Positions 11,031 to 21,240 of a stretch of 64,000 nt of DNA are shown here, piece after piece. The position numbers were made by a program, and so were the translations under genes. The DNA comes from Forficula auricularia (Eukaryota > Arthropoda > Insecta > Dermaptera > Forficulidae), in the NCBI GenBank assembly GCA_024734495.1, contig JALMQS010000085.1:25498920-25562919 (forward strand), given 5' to 3'. The notes beneath the pieces are model-generated. The model was not told the origin of the DNA. It saw only the letters and a program-made list of their open reading frames with translations, and made no database searches. Numbering within the stretch: the first letter of the stretch is position 1; each line of letters begins with the position of its first letter.

Positions 11031-12074
11031 TAAGCTATTTGAGATATGGGGCCGTTTATAAGTCCAGATATTATTTGTCAGTGTCAAATATGATTTTTTG
11101 ATACCTAAAGGGTTAACCTGAAATACAATTAAGAAGTATATAGATAGTGAAATAATAAATCTTTAACTTACTTTAACTGAAGTACCCTGGAGTTCTTAAA
11201 TCATCCAAGATTGAGTCTCTTACTTTATGTGCCATAATTTGGATAAATTAATCACATATTGTTTTAGAAAGATAAGATGTGACACCTGATCCTTTATTCC
11301 CAAATTCTTTTATATGGCTTGAACAGGAGAAAATTTTGCTATAAGTTGCTCACTCGGACAATTTTTTTTGGGGGCCTAAGCTATAGCTTGTGTAGCTTAT
11401 AGGTAAATCCTGCACTGGAGCTAAGGCATTGCAAGGATATCAAATACAGTCCAGACCTGTTTCAAACTAGTGGAGATTAATTTCTTCATTTCTATTATTC
11501 TAAGAACGGTCTTTTGACTCTAGGTAAGAAAATATTAAATCGAAATGAATAACAGATTTAGATATTTATCATTTGAAATTATTAATTCACCGAAAACTGT
11601 CTCACCATCCTCCCTCTATGAATTTATATTAATAGATAAAAATAATGATGAAAAAAAATAGGAATGAAATAAATATGATAAATTGACACAAAATATAAAT
11701 GTTTTCAATTAATGGTGGGGAAACTTTTTCCATTCAAAAGCCACAAAGTCATTGTAATAAAATTCAATCGCGAAGCCAGCCGGGGTCGAGACTCCTCCAA
11801 GGTCCCAAGAACATGTTTGATGACTTTAAATGAAACTAACATTGCATCCAATTTATTTGCTATTTATTAAAATTATTAAGATTTTATTTCATTGCTTAAG
11901 GAAACCTAAAGATATTTCTATTAAAATATTATCAATATTTTCTTTGCCAAATGTATTTATTATATTCAGTGGTGGATTTGAGCATTTAATGAGGCCTTTT
12001 GAGGTTCCCTTCAGGAAGTTTTAAAAATCATCATTATCAAAATTGAGTACACAGTCCTAAGATTTGTTTGACAC
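11031..12074. other. Gene-free stretch
   Basis: A partial family D copy lies at about 11395-11510. The 64-codon plus-strand frame at 11830-12024 has no recognisable motif and is probably chance. Nothing else was seen. Confidence 0.4.
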
Positions 12075-12985
12075 AACCTCCCGTCTCCACTCGGCTCTGT
12101 TCCATGCCAGCTCTTTGACCTCTCTAAATGCCTCGAATCCCAAAAACCTAATTATTTGGTTGAAATATTCTAATCTGGGCCTTCCCAGATTGCTTAGGGA
12201 TATCTTGGAGGGGGGAGAAAAGTGGAAAGGGAACTTCTCCTTTTCTTTCCTTAAGCAATCCCCCGTGTCTCAGTGTGTGCCCCATCATCTGACCATCAAC
12301 ACCCTTTTCTCTTCCTTCGACTCTTCCACAAAGTTCTTCTTTCTCCGATCCTTTCAAGTACTTCTTCATTTGTAATTCTATCCATCCATTTGATATTCAT
12401 CATTCTTCTGTAGCACCACATTTCGAAAGCCTCTAATCTCTTTCTCCCTGCTTCTCTAATCATCCAGGTTTCACATCCGTACATGACTATGTATGTCTTC
12501 AATAACATCTTCCTGTTTTCTAAGCTGATTGAGGAGGAGCATAGCAGTTTTTGTTTTGAATTAAACCCCATTTTAGCTTGGGAAATTAGTGATTTAATTT
12601 CTTTTTGGCTCCTCCCATCCCATGTGATTTTACTTCCTAGATAGCGGAGTTCCTTAACTTCTTCTAGATTTTCTTGGTCAATTTTAATGCATTTCTCGTT
12701 TGTTCTTTCTTTGTACAAACTAGGACCTTGTTCTTACTCTTGTTTATTTTCATTTCTTCTATTAGGATTTGATTGATTCCATTCAAAGCGTCTTCTAATT
12801 CATTTTTATTGCTTCCTAGAAGAGCAATGTCATCGGCAAATCTTAGCATGGCGATCTTTTGTCCTTGGATTTCGATTCCTGTATCAATTTTGTCTTTGAA
12901 TTATTTTATCGCTTCTTCTATGTATAAATTGAAAATCATGGGTGACAGCAGACATCCTTGTCTTACACCTTTTTTTTATTTTGGC
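12075..12985 (-). pseudogene. RTE-like LINE reverse transcriptase, C-terminal half, decayed
   Basis: Minus-strand frames carry QGCLLSPMIFNLYIEEAIK (12970-12900), LRFADDIALLGSNKNELEDA (FADD catalytic box, 12845-12790), VKELRYLGSKIT, MYGCETWMI and the C-terminal block GRPRLEYFNQIIR (12190-12150). A stop after EEAIK and frameshifts near 12710 and 12300 inactivate it. It lacks the endonuclease and RT fingers. It is a different family from the LINE at 8852. Confidence 0.85.
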
Positions 12986-13621
12986 TTCCCTTTGTTCATC
13001 TCCAATATTTATTATTGCCATCTTAAAAATAAAAAATTTAAATATATAAATATTTACAATAAAGTCTGTTTAATATTATCATTTATTTGAAAGCTTTGCT
13101 TAAATCATCAGTTCAATATAAATATTTAATGAGTCTCATGGATATTTAATATAATTTTGGCAACAAATGAATTAACTTCTCTTAAACAAAATGGAAGAAG
13201 TTCATTCCATTCTTAACAATATAAGTAAAACGAGATGCAGTTCTAGAGTTTTTTTTTGTTGTTTGAAGGCAATTTTTCGGCGAACACTCTATGTATGAGG
13301 AGCACAATATTTGGGGACTCTTAAGCATTATGGAGCCAAGGGATACAGCCCCACAGCCTGTGCGATATTCAGTAACTGATTATATTAATTTTTTGAGTGA
13401 ACTACCCATATAAATAGGTAATTGTTTAAAATTTGTATATAAATTATGTATCTAAAAAATGATATTTTTAATAATTACTCCATGGCTCTAGCTTTCATGG
13501 GTTTTGGCCTCAATGACGATAGTCTTCGATCTGTTTAGGTTTTGTGTTGCATCTTCTTTAATAATCATATTTTATATATATGATATGATAAAATATAATT
13601 AATCGTTAGGCGAAAGCATTC

Positions 13622-13665
<44 letters not shown>

Positions 13666-13764
13666 TAAGATAATGGAAGTATTCTTCTTTCGTGTCCGGG
13701 GTGTGGGTTAGATGCACCTCTAGTGTTGGGCAAGTAGAATCGCTCCTTGGATCCAAATAAAGAG
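12986..13764. other. Gene-free stretch with (TA)n tract
   Basis: AT-rich DNA with a (TA)n microsatellite at 13625-13659. The overlapping short frames have low-complexity translations (IYIYIY), not protein-like sequence. Confidence 0.5.
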
Positions 13765-13990
13765 CTCGTCATGGTTTCAAATTTTTGCAGGCCAGTTGGA
13801 GTTCCTCAAGAAGTAGTTCACTGTTTGAATCGATACACAATCGCAGAGCTCGTCTTCGATATATCCTCATTTGTGGAGATTCAACTTGCAGCGCCCAACT
13901 TGAGTCCTAATGCTGTTCAGAGCTCTCCAATTTGCCCAATTCAAGCCGTTTCTTGGTGCCATTTTCAGATGGAAGTTCTATCGAAACAAG
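13765..13990 (-). pseudogene. LINE C-terminal fragment
   Basis: The minus-strand translation reads RALNSIRTQVGRCKLNLHK, a stop, then GYIEDELCDC. This is the conserved 'LNRIRTG.GRC...LHKW......CDCG' tail downstream of the RT in many non-LTR elements. Only this fragment remains. Confidence 0.6.
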
Positions 13991-14145
13991 TTTGTTAAAT
14001 TTCATTTCTACACATTCTGTCCCGATGTACAAAGAAAATCACTGTTTTAGCAATGAACTTTTAAAAATCAGTCATACAAGAAATAAGATAACATGTTTTG
14101 TATGGATCAATGAATAAACAATATTTGTTTTAAATAGATAATTAA

Positions 14146-14151
14146 TTTATT
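14146..14151 (-). promoter_or_regulatory. COMMD10: Polyadenylation signal AATAAA of COMMD10
   Basis: AATAAA on the minus strand, about 40 bases downstream of the TAG stop at 14192-14190, the usual distance for a short 3' UTR. Confidence 0.55.
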
Positions 14152-14189
14152 GTACCTATTATTTCAAATCAAATTCAATAATTATAAAA

Positions 14190-14399
14190 CTATCTTAAAG
14201 AATCTAATTGAGACTGAATTTTTTCAATCTTTTGGTAAAATTCATATAATTCTTCATGATTGAATTGCATAATTAAATCTGTTCGTGAATCCTCATTCTT
14301 AGAAGAGGTTCTCAGCTGAAGTAAAGCTTTAGGAAGTTTCTGTTTTTTCACAGAATCAGATGATATTTGAAGATTTAAATTCCAAGTTACATCTTGGAG
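14190..14399 (-). CDS. COMMD10: COMMD10 exon 4 (COMM domain, stop)
   Basis: Starts after TTTTCAG in phase 0 with LQDVTW and ends at TAG. It encodes 69 residues, essentially the whole COMM domain, with the tryptophan and the C-terminal leucine-rich helix typical of the family. Confidence 0.92.
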   Translation of the reverse strand, partial: LQDVTWNLNLQISSDSVKKQKLPKALLQLRTSSKNEDSRTDLIMQFNHEELYEFYQKIEKIQSQLDSLR

Positions 14400-17300
14400 C
14401 TGAAAACAAATTAAACGATTTATAAATAATAAACTTGAATCGAAATGGTTATTAATTTTCCTTTGTCAATGTCTAGTTATTTTCTAAGAAAATAACAAGT
14501 GGGTGTCGTCATCTATTAGATCCGAAATGGAATGGATTATTGTTAATTATATGTCAGAAGGATTGTTTTTATCCCCTCGGTAGTCGAACCCGAGTGGAAA
14601 AATTGGCAACACGGGTCAAATCGCTACCCTATGAGGTGAACCCCTTTATCATATGTAAACGCGCCAAATAATTCACTCAAAGATTTAAATTAACTTCATT
14701 TGTAAAAATTCGCAATCGACTGATTCTAAATTTAAGGACATAGCCGTGACATATAGTTTGAACAAAGATGGTTTTAATACAAAAATTTTCTATCAAAATG
14801 AGTTGTTTACACCAGTGTTCCGCAAACTTTTTGTGTTCAAGGTACACCTACCAAATCAAGAAATTTTAGAGGTACACCAAAGAAAAAACAATGTTTATTT
14901 AATATTTATTTATTATTAAAATCAATATAATATGAAAAGATGTTTAATGAGAAATGTGAGTCTGTTTAATTGAGTACAGGGGATCAAAAGTTGGAGCAAT
15001 CGTTGATAAGGTTGCTCTCATCTCTTGCTGCTTGCATAACTCTCAGCTATAATGTCAAGGTGCATTATCTTCACAAAACTTATTTACGTTATTTCGTCGT
15101 TGATCATATCATCAGAACTTGACCAAATTAATATGACACCATCCCTAAGATATTTTTACGCGGAACACCAACTAATGACCACGGTACACCAGTGTGCCGC
15201 GGCACACACTTTGCGGAACACTGGTTTACACCATGGATTATCTCAAGGGGAAATTTTTTCAAAAACATTAACTTGTAAACCAAAGAAATATATAATATAT
15301 AATAATACCTGATTTGGAAATATAGCTCTTTGTCGTAAATTCTCAATCATTGTTTTTGCAACTTGAATCCATATATTGACGAAAATTTGAGCTTTTTCAT
15401 CATTCATCTTCAGAGTTTCTATCAAATATTTATGTAAAATATTTGGCTTCATAATGTGAAAACAAGCCTTTAAAAAATAAATAACAAATATTATAAAAAA
15501 TTTGTTTTATAAAATATAGGATTATTAAAATTTTTTACCCGAAACTCACTAGTTATCAGTCATAGATATTTTAATTTGTAATTGGTGTACGGATTTTCTT
15601 TAGGTATGAAGGTACATTTAGTAGAGATGACATATCAAATATTGGCAATTGACAATCACAGACACATGACAATCCTTTTTCAATAAACGAACTCATATCG
15701 GACAACGATTTTTTATGAAGCTCTGGTGTCATGCCATAGCCAGCGGGGGGTGGGTAGAGTCTTAAACCCCCCCCCCCTCACCCATAAATGTTGAGGTAAA
15801 CATCGAAATTTTACCGAATATAAATAAAACTTTGAATAATTGGACTGCGTAAGTTTAAATAATTTCTATGACTTAGCTTTATCAGTCTTTTAAATAGAGA
15901 TATTTTATTATCTTTAGAAATTATAGTCTTTAACTAATAAATTATATATATATATATGAATATGTATATGTTTATTTGGATCAAGCAGAGGACAACCGCA
16001 TTGATGGGTCTGATGAAAAGATTCGTAGGTAAAGAGAAATTATTTACCTACTTATCTTTCCAAGTTTTATGTTATAATTTTTTAATTTCTGATTAAACTT
16101 CATTTTAGTTTGAGAGATTCGCGACTTAATTTCTTTCATTTTTCTTTAGAGTTAAGTTGTTTTTACTTTACATATGGTCAAGTATTGTAATCGTGCATGA
16201 AAAAAGTGTTTTTTTTTCCTTCTTTTTATCGAAATATCTCAAAAACGGCTGAAATTATTTTGATTAAAAAAATTGAGCGAAACCATGGCATTTCGATCTA
16301 CAAAAAAGCCTTAATAAGTGAACATCGAAAAAATTATATTTTTAGAGATAATAATTGTTTTGTCAAAATGTCTGTTAGTTAGTTAGTTAAGTCTGTCTGG
16401 TTGTTAGTCTGTGCGTTACCTAATTTTTGTGGACGAGCTGGCTCAAAAACTAGTGTGAATATCGAAACCAAATTTCACACGTAGTTTTAGTCCATTGAGA
16501 TTAAGAGCTGATTAGATTTTGTCCGCCTCCGTGGTGTAATGGTCAGAATAACTGACTGGCAACCCGGAGGTCTCGGGTTCGATTCCCGGCTATACCCAGA
16601 CATTTTTTCTGTAAGTATAGGGTCTGGTAATAAAAATTAAGTGGGAGATAAATTTAACCGAATTTATCGCGCGGAGAATTTACCACTGCTCGAAGCCCCT
16701 AAAACCTTAGTAAATTGGATATTGAATTGTATCTAAGTTTCCGAGATTGGCTCGTGATCCCGGCTTCTTTTCCTTCTACTCTGTTCTTTTCACGATGGAG
16801 GGGCCAACCCATACAGGCTTTTAGGGGATCCACCTTCTGGTGTATCTCCTTCTCACATCAATATCATTAAAAAAAAAAAAAGATTTTGGTGCATATCGAA
16901 CCAAAATTAAGGGGGAGTGGAGGGGGGTTAAAAATTAAAAATCTAGGCCATTTGAGCAAACTCACCCAAATTTTGTATACATAATCAGTGGGAATCCAGA
17001 AGTAATAATAATAATAATAATTTATGTTGATTAATGACCATTATAATTAGTAGATTAAAAATTCAGTTTATTGGACAAAGTTTTTTATTGAAGTTCTTCT
17101 TCAATTTTTCTACGTTACGTTCTCGAGACTTTTTCAAGTATTAATTGGCTAGAACAATTGGTTGAAATAAAGATAAAATAACTGAGACATATAGAATTTT
17201 TTCTTCTAGATTGATACCATAAAACAATATAAGTGATTTATATTGTTCTTATATTGTTTTATGGTATCAATCTAGAAAGAAAAAATTCTACTATGTCTCA

Positions 17301-19539
17301 GTTACTTTCATCCTTATTTCAACCAATGTTGTTCTAGCCAATTGAGCACTTGAAAAAGTCTCGAGAGAGACGAAACGTTGTACAAAAATTGAAGAAGAAC
17401 TTCAATAAAAAAACCTTGTCCAATAAACTGAATTTTTAATCTATGAATAATATAAATAATAACAATGTTTATTCAATGAAACATACATAATAAATCAAAG
17501 GAAAAAAATACAAACACATTTAACTCATGGTCGACTCGACAGTTTGAGAGGAACCCAGAAGTATAAAAATGCAAAAACAAACCGCCCAAAATGGGGGGAG
17601 GGAGGTTTAGGGTCAAAAAATGAAAATATAGGCTCTAGTACCAAACTCAACCAAATTTTAGATAATCAGTGGGCCCACAGTAATCTAATAATGCAAAATC
17701 TAACCGCCCAAAATGGTGGGGGGGGGGGGGTTTGGGTCAAAAAATGAAAATATAGGCTCTAGTACCAAACTCAAACAAATTTTGAATAGATAATCAGTGG
17801 GCCCACAGTAATCTAAAAATGCAAAATCTAACCGCCCAAAATGGGTGGGTGAGGGTTAGGTTCAAAAAATGAAAATATAGGCTCTAGTACCAAACTCAAC
17901 CAAATTTTGTATAGATAATCAGTGGGCCCACAGTAATCTAATAATGCAAAATCTAACCGCCCAAAATGGTGGGGGGGGGTCAAAAAATGAAAATATAGGC
18001 TCTAGTACCAAACTCAACCAAATTTTGAATAGATAATCAGTGGGCCCACAGTAATCTAAAAATGGAAAATATAACCGCCCAAAATGGTGGGGTGGGGGAT
18101 TTAGGGTCAAAAAATGAAAATATAGGCTCTAGAACCAAACTCAACCAAATTTTGTATAGATAATCAGTGGGCCCACAGTAATCTAATAATGCAAAATCTA
18201 ACCGCCCAAAATGGTGGGGGGGTTTGGGTCAAAAAATGAAAATATAGGCTCTAGTACCAAACTCAACCAAATTTTGAATAGATAATCAGTAATCTAAAAA
18301 TGGAAAATCTAACCGCCCAAAATGGTGGGGTGGGGGTGGGGGATTTAGGGTTAAAAAATGAAAATATAGGCTCTAGTACCAAACTCAACCAAATTTTGTA
18401 TAGATAATCAGTGGGCCCACAGTAATCTAAAAATGCAAAATCTAACCGCCCAAAATGGGTGGGTGAGGGTTAGGTTCAAAAAATGAAAATATAGGCTCTA
18501 GTACCAAACTCAACCAAATTTTGTATAGATAATCAGTGGGCCCACAGTAATCTAAAAATGCAAAATCTAACCGCCCAAAATGGGTGGGTGAGGGTTAGGT
18601 TCAAAAAATGAAAATATAGGCTCTAGTACCAAACTCAACCAAATTTTGTATAGATAATCAGTGGGCCCACAGTAATCTAATAATGCAAAATCTAACCGCC
18701 CAAAATGGTGGGGGGGTTTGGGTCAAAAAATGAAAATATAGGCTCTAGTACCAAACTCAACCAAATTTTGAATAGATAATCAGTGGGCCCACAGTAATCT
18801 AAAAATGGAAAATCTAACCGCCCAAAATGGTGGGGTGGGGGATTTAGGGTCAAAAAATGAAAATATAGGCTCTAGTACCAAACTCAACCAAATTTTGTAT
18901 AGATAATCAGTGGGCCCACAGTAATCTAAAAATGCAAAATCTAACCGCCCAAAATGAGTGGGTGAGGGTTAGGGTCAAAAAATGAAAATATAGGCTCTTG
19001 TACCAAACTCAACCAAATTTTGTATAGATAATCAGTGGGCTTCCAGGAGTCTAAAAATACAAAAACTAACCCCCCTCCCCTAAATGATTATAAATAATTT
19101 TATTAAATATTAAATATAAGTGAGGGGCCAGGTTGCATGGTAAAGTCAAGTGAATGGCCACATCAGAACACGTCAGCTTATTTTCTCTAGAGATGGCTAA
19201 ATTTTTGAACATCATTAAAGTTCTCAAATCTTAAGTGTTTAATGTAATATTTATTTTATTTTTACCTGTTCAAAAATGTAGATTAATGATTGAATCAAAA
19301 GAGACAATTCTTCTTTTTCAAGACCGAAAGAAACTTGTAATTTCTCTTCTTCATCTTGAGTAAATGGTTTTTTGGTAGATTTTGATATTCGATTTAAAAG
19401 CAATGGAAATTTCGAAGAGTCTAAATCATTTATTAACTTGGTTGCTTTTAAAAGGCTGTAAAAAATATTCTATAAAAATTAAATTATAAAAATAATATAA
19501 ATCATAAACAACAAAAACTTACTCTTCAATTTTCACCAT
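14190..19539 (-). CDS. COMMD10: COMM domain-containing protein 10, complete, four exons
   Basis: COMMD10 is a subunit of the Commander complex (CCC part), which works with retriever in endosomal recycling of membrane proteins. The model joins 19539-19523, 19455-19266, 15467-15309 and 14399-14190, giving 191 residues (human about 202). All junctions are GT/AG with matching phases. The N-terminal helical domain contains TKLINDLDSSKFPLLLNRI and FTQDEEEKLQVSFGLEKEEL, closely like the human protein. The COMM domain begins at LQDVTWNLNLQIS and ends with the diagnostic EELYEFYQKIEKIQSQLDSL. No frame break was seen. Introns 2 and 3 carry mobile DNA. The start is the only ATG in frame before the first donor. 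There is no neighbour within 3 kb that suggests co-regulation. Confidence 0.93.
14813..15223. mobile_element. hAT-type MITE in COMMD10 intron 3
   Basis: Terminal inverted repeats CAGTGTTCCGCAAA and TTTGCGGAACACTG bound a 411-bp element with no transposase. An exact 8-bp duplication GTTTACAC flanks it at 14805-14812 and 15224-15231. The TIR beginning CAGTG and the 8-bp target site are hallmarks of the hAT superfamily. Confidence 0.85.
15309..15467 (-). CDS. COMMD10: COMMD10 exon 3
   Basis: 53 codons between AAAG and CAG|GTATTA, phase 0 at both ends. It carries NDEKAQIFVNIWIQVAKTM and ENLRQRAIFPNQ, which match the human LRQDKAEAFVNTW and EKFRQRILAP segments linking the helical and COMM domains. 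Confidence 0.92.
15468..16164. other. COMMD10 intron 2, left part
   Basis: Non-coding. It includes a poly-C run near 15770 and, near 15965-16000, an inverted-orientation TE tail ('tttatttggatcaagcagag') next to a TATA tract. No other feature was recognised. Confidence 0.5.
16522..16880 (+). mobile_element. tRNA-derived SINE with LINE-shared 3' tail
   Basis: The head has box A TGGTGTAATGG and box B GGTTCGATTCC. The 3' end reads 'ttcttttcacgatggagggg', 'gccaaccca', 'tggtgtatctccttctc' and then poly-A. That tail is nearly the same as the 3' UTR of the Jockey-like LINE (minus strand, 50030-49935). An exact 8-bp target duplication AGATTTTG (16514-16521 and 16881-16888) bounds it. The empty site is preserved in the family A copy at about 5905. 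Confidence 0.88.
17035..17447. repeat. Palindromic repeat with hammerhead-like stem
   Basis: Arms of about 190 bp (17051-17237 and 17251-17446) are near-perfect inverses. The right arm holds CTTGAAAAA, then GTCTC-gaga-GAGAC, then GAAACGTTG, which resembles a degenerate hammerhead core (stem II plus GAAAC). It is inserted in the family A copy. Confidence 0.65.
17600..19080. repeat. Tandem satellite, about 12 units of 120-125 bp
   Basis: Each unit contains 'aaaatgaaaatataggctct', 'caaactcaaccaaatttt', 'gataatcagtgggcccacag' and 'ctaaccgcccaaaatgg' followed by a variable poly-G run. Units differ mainly in the G-run and in tata/aata variants that alternate, so a two-unit higher-order period may exist. 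Degenerate units occur at 5400-5870 and 61030-61200. Confidence 0.9.
19266..19455 (-). CDS. COMMD10: COMMD10 exon 2
   Basis: Starts after TTTTACAG in phase 2 and ends CAG|GTAAAA in phase 0. It encodes the first helical domain, from LLKATKLINDLD to SLIYIFEQ, including the acidic DEEEKLQ stretch conserved in COMMD10. Confidence 0.92.
19523..19539 (-). CDS. COMMD10: COMMD10 exon 1 (start codon)
   Basis: A 17-base coding piece, ATG GTG AAA ATT GAA GA, followed by a consensus donor GTAAGT. The phase fits exon 2. The short first exon is plausible, but an upstream coding exon cannot be excluded by eye. Confidence 0.75.
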
Positions 19540-19825
19540 GATTTGTATTTTTAGGAGGAATAATTACAAAAAGATATTTAATTTAAATGAAATCTAATAA
19601 TTAATTAATCATTCTATTTCATTCTGGATCTTCCTAATCTTCGAACTAAATTTCAAATTTATTATGAATGTACTTTAGGAAAATTTGATATTTTACTATT
19701 TTGATGAAATCCTAACCTTACCTAGTTGATGAATGAAAGGTTCTCCTTTTCGACGACAGAGCGCAGAGCGCAGAGCCTCCCAAACAGAGACACAAGATTT
19801 CAAATTAGTAGCTGCAGTTTACGAC
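19540..19825. other. COMMD10 5' flank
   Basis: Presumed 5' UTR and promoter on the minus strand. No TATA box in a convincing position. The 9-bp target copy GTTTACGAC of the next element lies at 19817-19825. Confidence 0.4.
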
Positions 19826-20513
19826 GAGGGGTGAACCGCGATTGTAATTAGATGTACACATCTTTGGAATTATTTTTGAATTCATTAGATTATGCCCCTT
19901 CATCTATTTTTTTTTTTTTTTTTTTTTTAATGCAATCGAATGCAAGAAGGGGTGCACCAGTAAAGATGTAGCCCCTATGGATCTCGAAAGACCCTTGCAT
20001 TACCTAAGAGAAGGGAAAGTTGATTAAGTAAGAGGGTGTAGACGTAGGTGTCTATGCACTCCGGTTTTGAAGGTTTGAAGATTATAAGTGCTGGGAAAGA
20101 TGGAGGCTGGCAGAGAGTTCCAGTTCCTTGAAGTCATGGGGATATACGTATTGGCGAATGAAGTGGTCCGGCACTTTTCTAATTTGACCACGAAAGAGTG
20201 TTGGGAGTCGGCAAAACGCGTGCTACGTGCAAAGCATGCTTTGGGGGGAATTATTGATTTTATCTCATCAGAGCACCTGCCGTGATAGTATCAATAGAAA
20301 AGGGAAAGGGCAGAAACATTTCTTCGATGAGCCAGCGAGTCGAGAGAGTCGGTGAGGGTAGAATCGTCAATTAGCCTGACGGCTCGTTTCTGAATTGCAT
20401 CCAGGGTAGCAAGAGAATATTTAGAGGCTCCTCTCCATCTATTGTCTTCTACTTGGAAATGAAAGTGGAAGTGCAAGTAGGTGACACGATATTAGGTCGC
20501 GGTTCACGTCTCG
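19826..20513. mobile_element. Mutator-like MITE, split by a LINE insertion
   Basis: Ends read GAGGGGTGAACCGCGA and TCGCGGTTCACGTCTCG, flanked by an exact 9-bp duplication GTTTACGAC (19817-19825, 20514-20522). The same termini with 9-bp or near 9-bp duplications occur at 53889 and 55288. A 9-bp target site suggests the Mutator/MULE superfamily. The middle (about 19907-20455) is a LINE fragment. Confidence 0.75.
19907..20455 (-). pseudogene. 5'-truncated Jockey-like LINE inside the MITE
   Basis: Starts on the plus strand with a T-run of about 22 (the LINE poly-A). On the minus strand it encodes WRGASKYSLATLDAIQKRAV and LTDSLDSLAHRRNVSALS, homologous to the end of the ORF at 50033-51571. Only the last part of the ORF and the 3' UTR are present. 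Confidence 0.85.
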
Positions 20514-20522
20514 GTTTACGAC

Positions 20523-21240
20523 TAGACCAGGAGACCTGATCGCCACCTGATTCAATAAAACGCATCAAACACGAATTTTGTAACGATTTACAAGGGCGGT
20601 TGCTTGCGGGCATAGACAAGTGCACCCCGACCCGGCCGTGGGAATTTTTTTTAATTATTCCACTTCATTAAAAACATATACTTAATCCATAATAAGGGAC
20701 CCCCTTCAGATTTTGGGCATCGGGCCCGAAATTTAATGCGTGGCTATGGAAATGTTATATACTGCTAGAAATTAATTTTATTTAAAATTATATACAAACT
20801 ATTTGGGATATTTGGACACTAGTGTAAAGGAAAAGGAAAAAGAAAATCAGTGGAGCTAAATTGAAACTTCAACTAATCTCCAAAATTAAAAAACACCCTG
20901 GATTTGAGTTTTCATAACGAACATAATATTGAAAATAAATTAATATTTACAAATTAAGAAATATATAACACTTTTTTAGAATCTTGTACTTAATTTTGAT
21001 TAAGAATTTTGTCATGAAATCAAGATTTCTATTAAAAGATAAACAAAAAAAAAATCATAAAAAAGGATATAAAATATAAGAGGGAACGTATAAAGTTAGA
21101 AGAAAGATTTAACAATAAAACACGAGAAATTGAGGAAGAAGTGAAAATACTGAATTAAAATTACCCCTCCATTTTATTCACTTCTAAATAAATAAAAGTT
21201 TTTTATTATTAAAGAATTCTTTTTGATTCGTTGATTTTTC
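20523..21240. other. Gene-free AT-rich stretch
   Basis: No coding region, RNA gene or repeat structure was recognised. Confidence 0.4.

Larger units (their letters stand above)
16165..19186 (+). mobile_element. Repeat family A, long copy with satellite array
   Basis: Collinear with the reverse complement of 5287-6250. It starts 'catatggtcaagtattgtaa' and ends 'catggtaaagtcaagtgaat...acacgtcagcttattt'. Relative to that copy it has gained a SINE (16522-16880), a palindromic repeat (about 17010-17530) and an expanded satellite. No protein is encoded. It occupies most of COMMD10 intron 2. Confidence 0.75.

Noticed and set aside
11830..12024. 64-codon plus-strand frame with a hydrophobic start
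   Set aside because: AT-rich chance frame, no upstream context, no family resemblance, no splice partner.
13747..13998. 83-codon plus-strand frame starting MDPNKE
   Set aside because: The minus strand here carries the LINE C-terminal GRC...LHK...CDC block, which explains the open frame.
17544..18110. Short frames such as NRPKWGEGGLGSKNENIG
   Set aside because: Translations of the satellite units; they repeat with the satellite and shift with the G-run length.
17600..19080. Regularly spaced repeats as a possible CRISPR array
   Set aside because: Units are about 120 bp, wholly repeated with no unique spacers, and the DNA is eukaryotic.
20088..20285. 65-codon plus-strand frame MLGKMEAGREFQ
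   Set aside because: Antisense of the LINE fragment inserted in the MITE.
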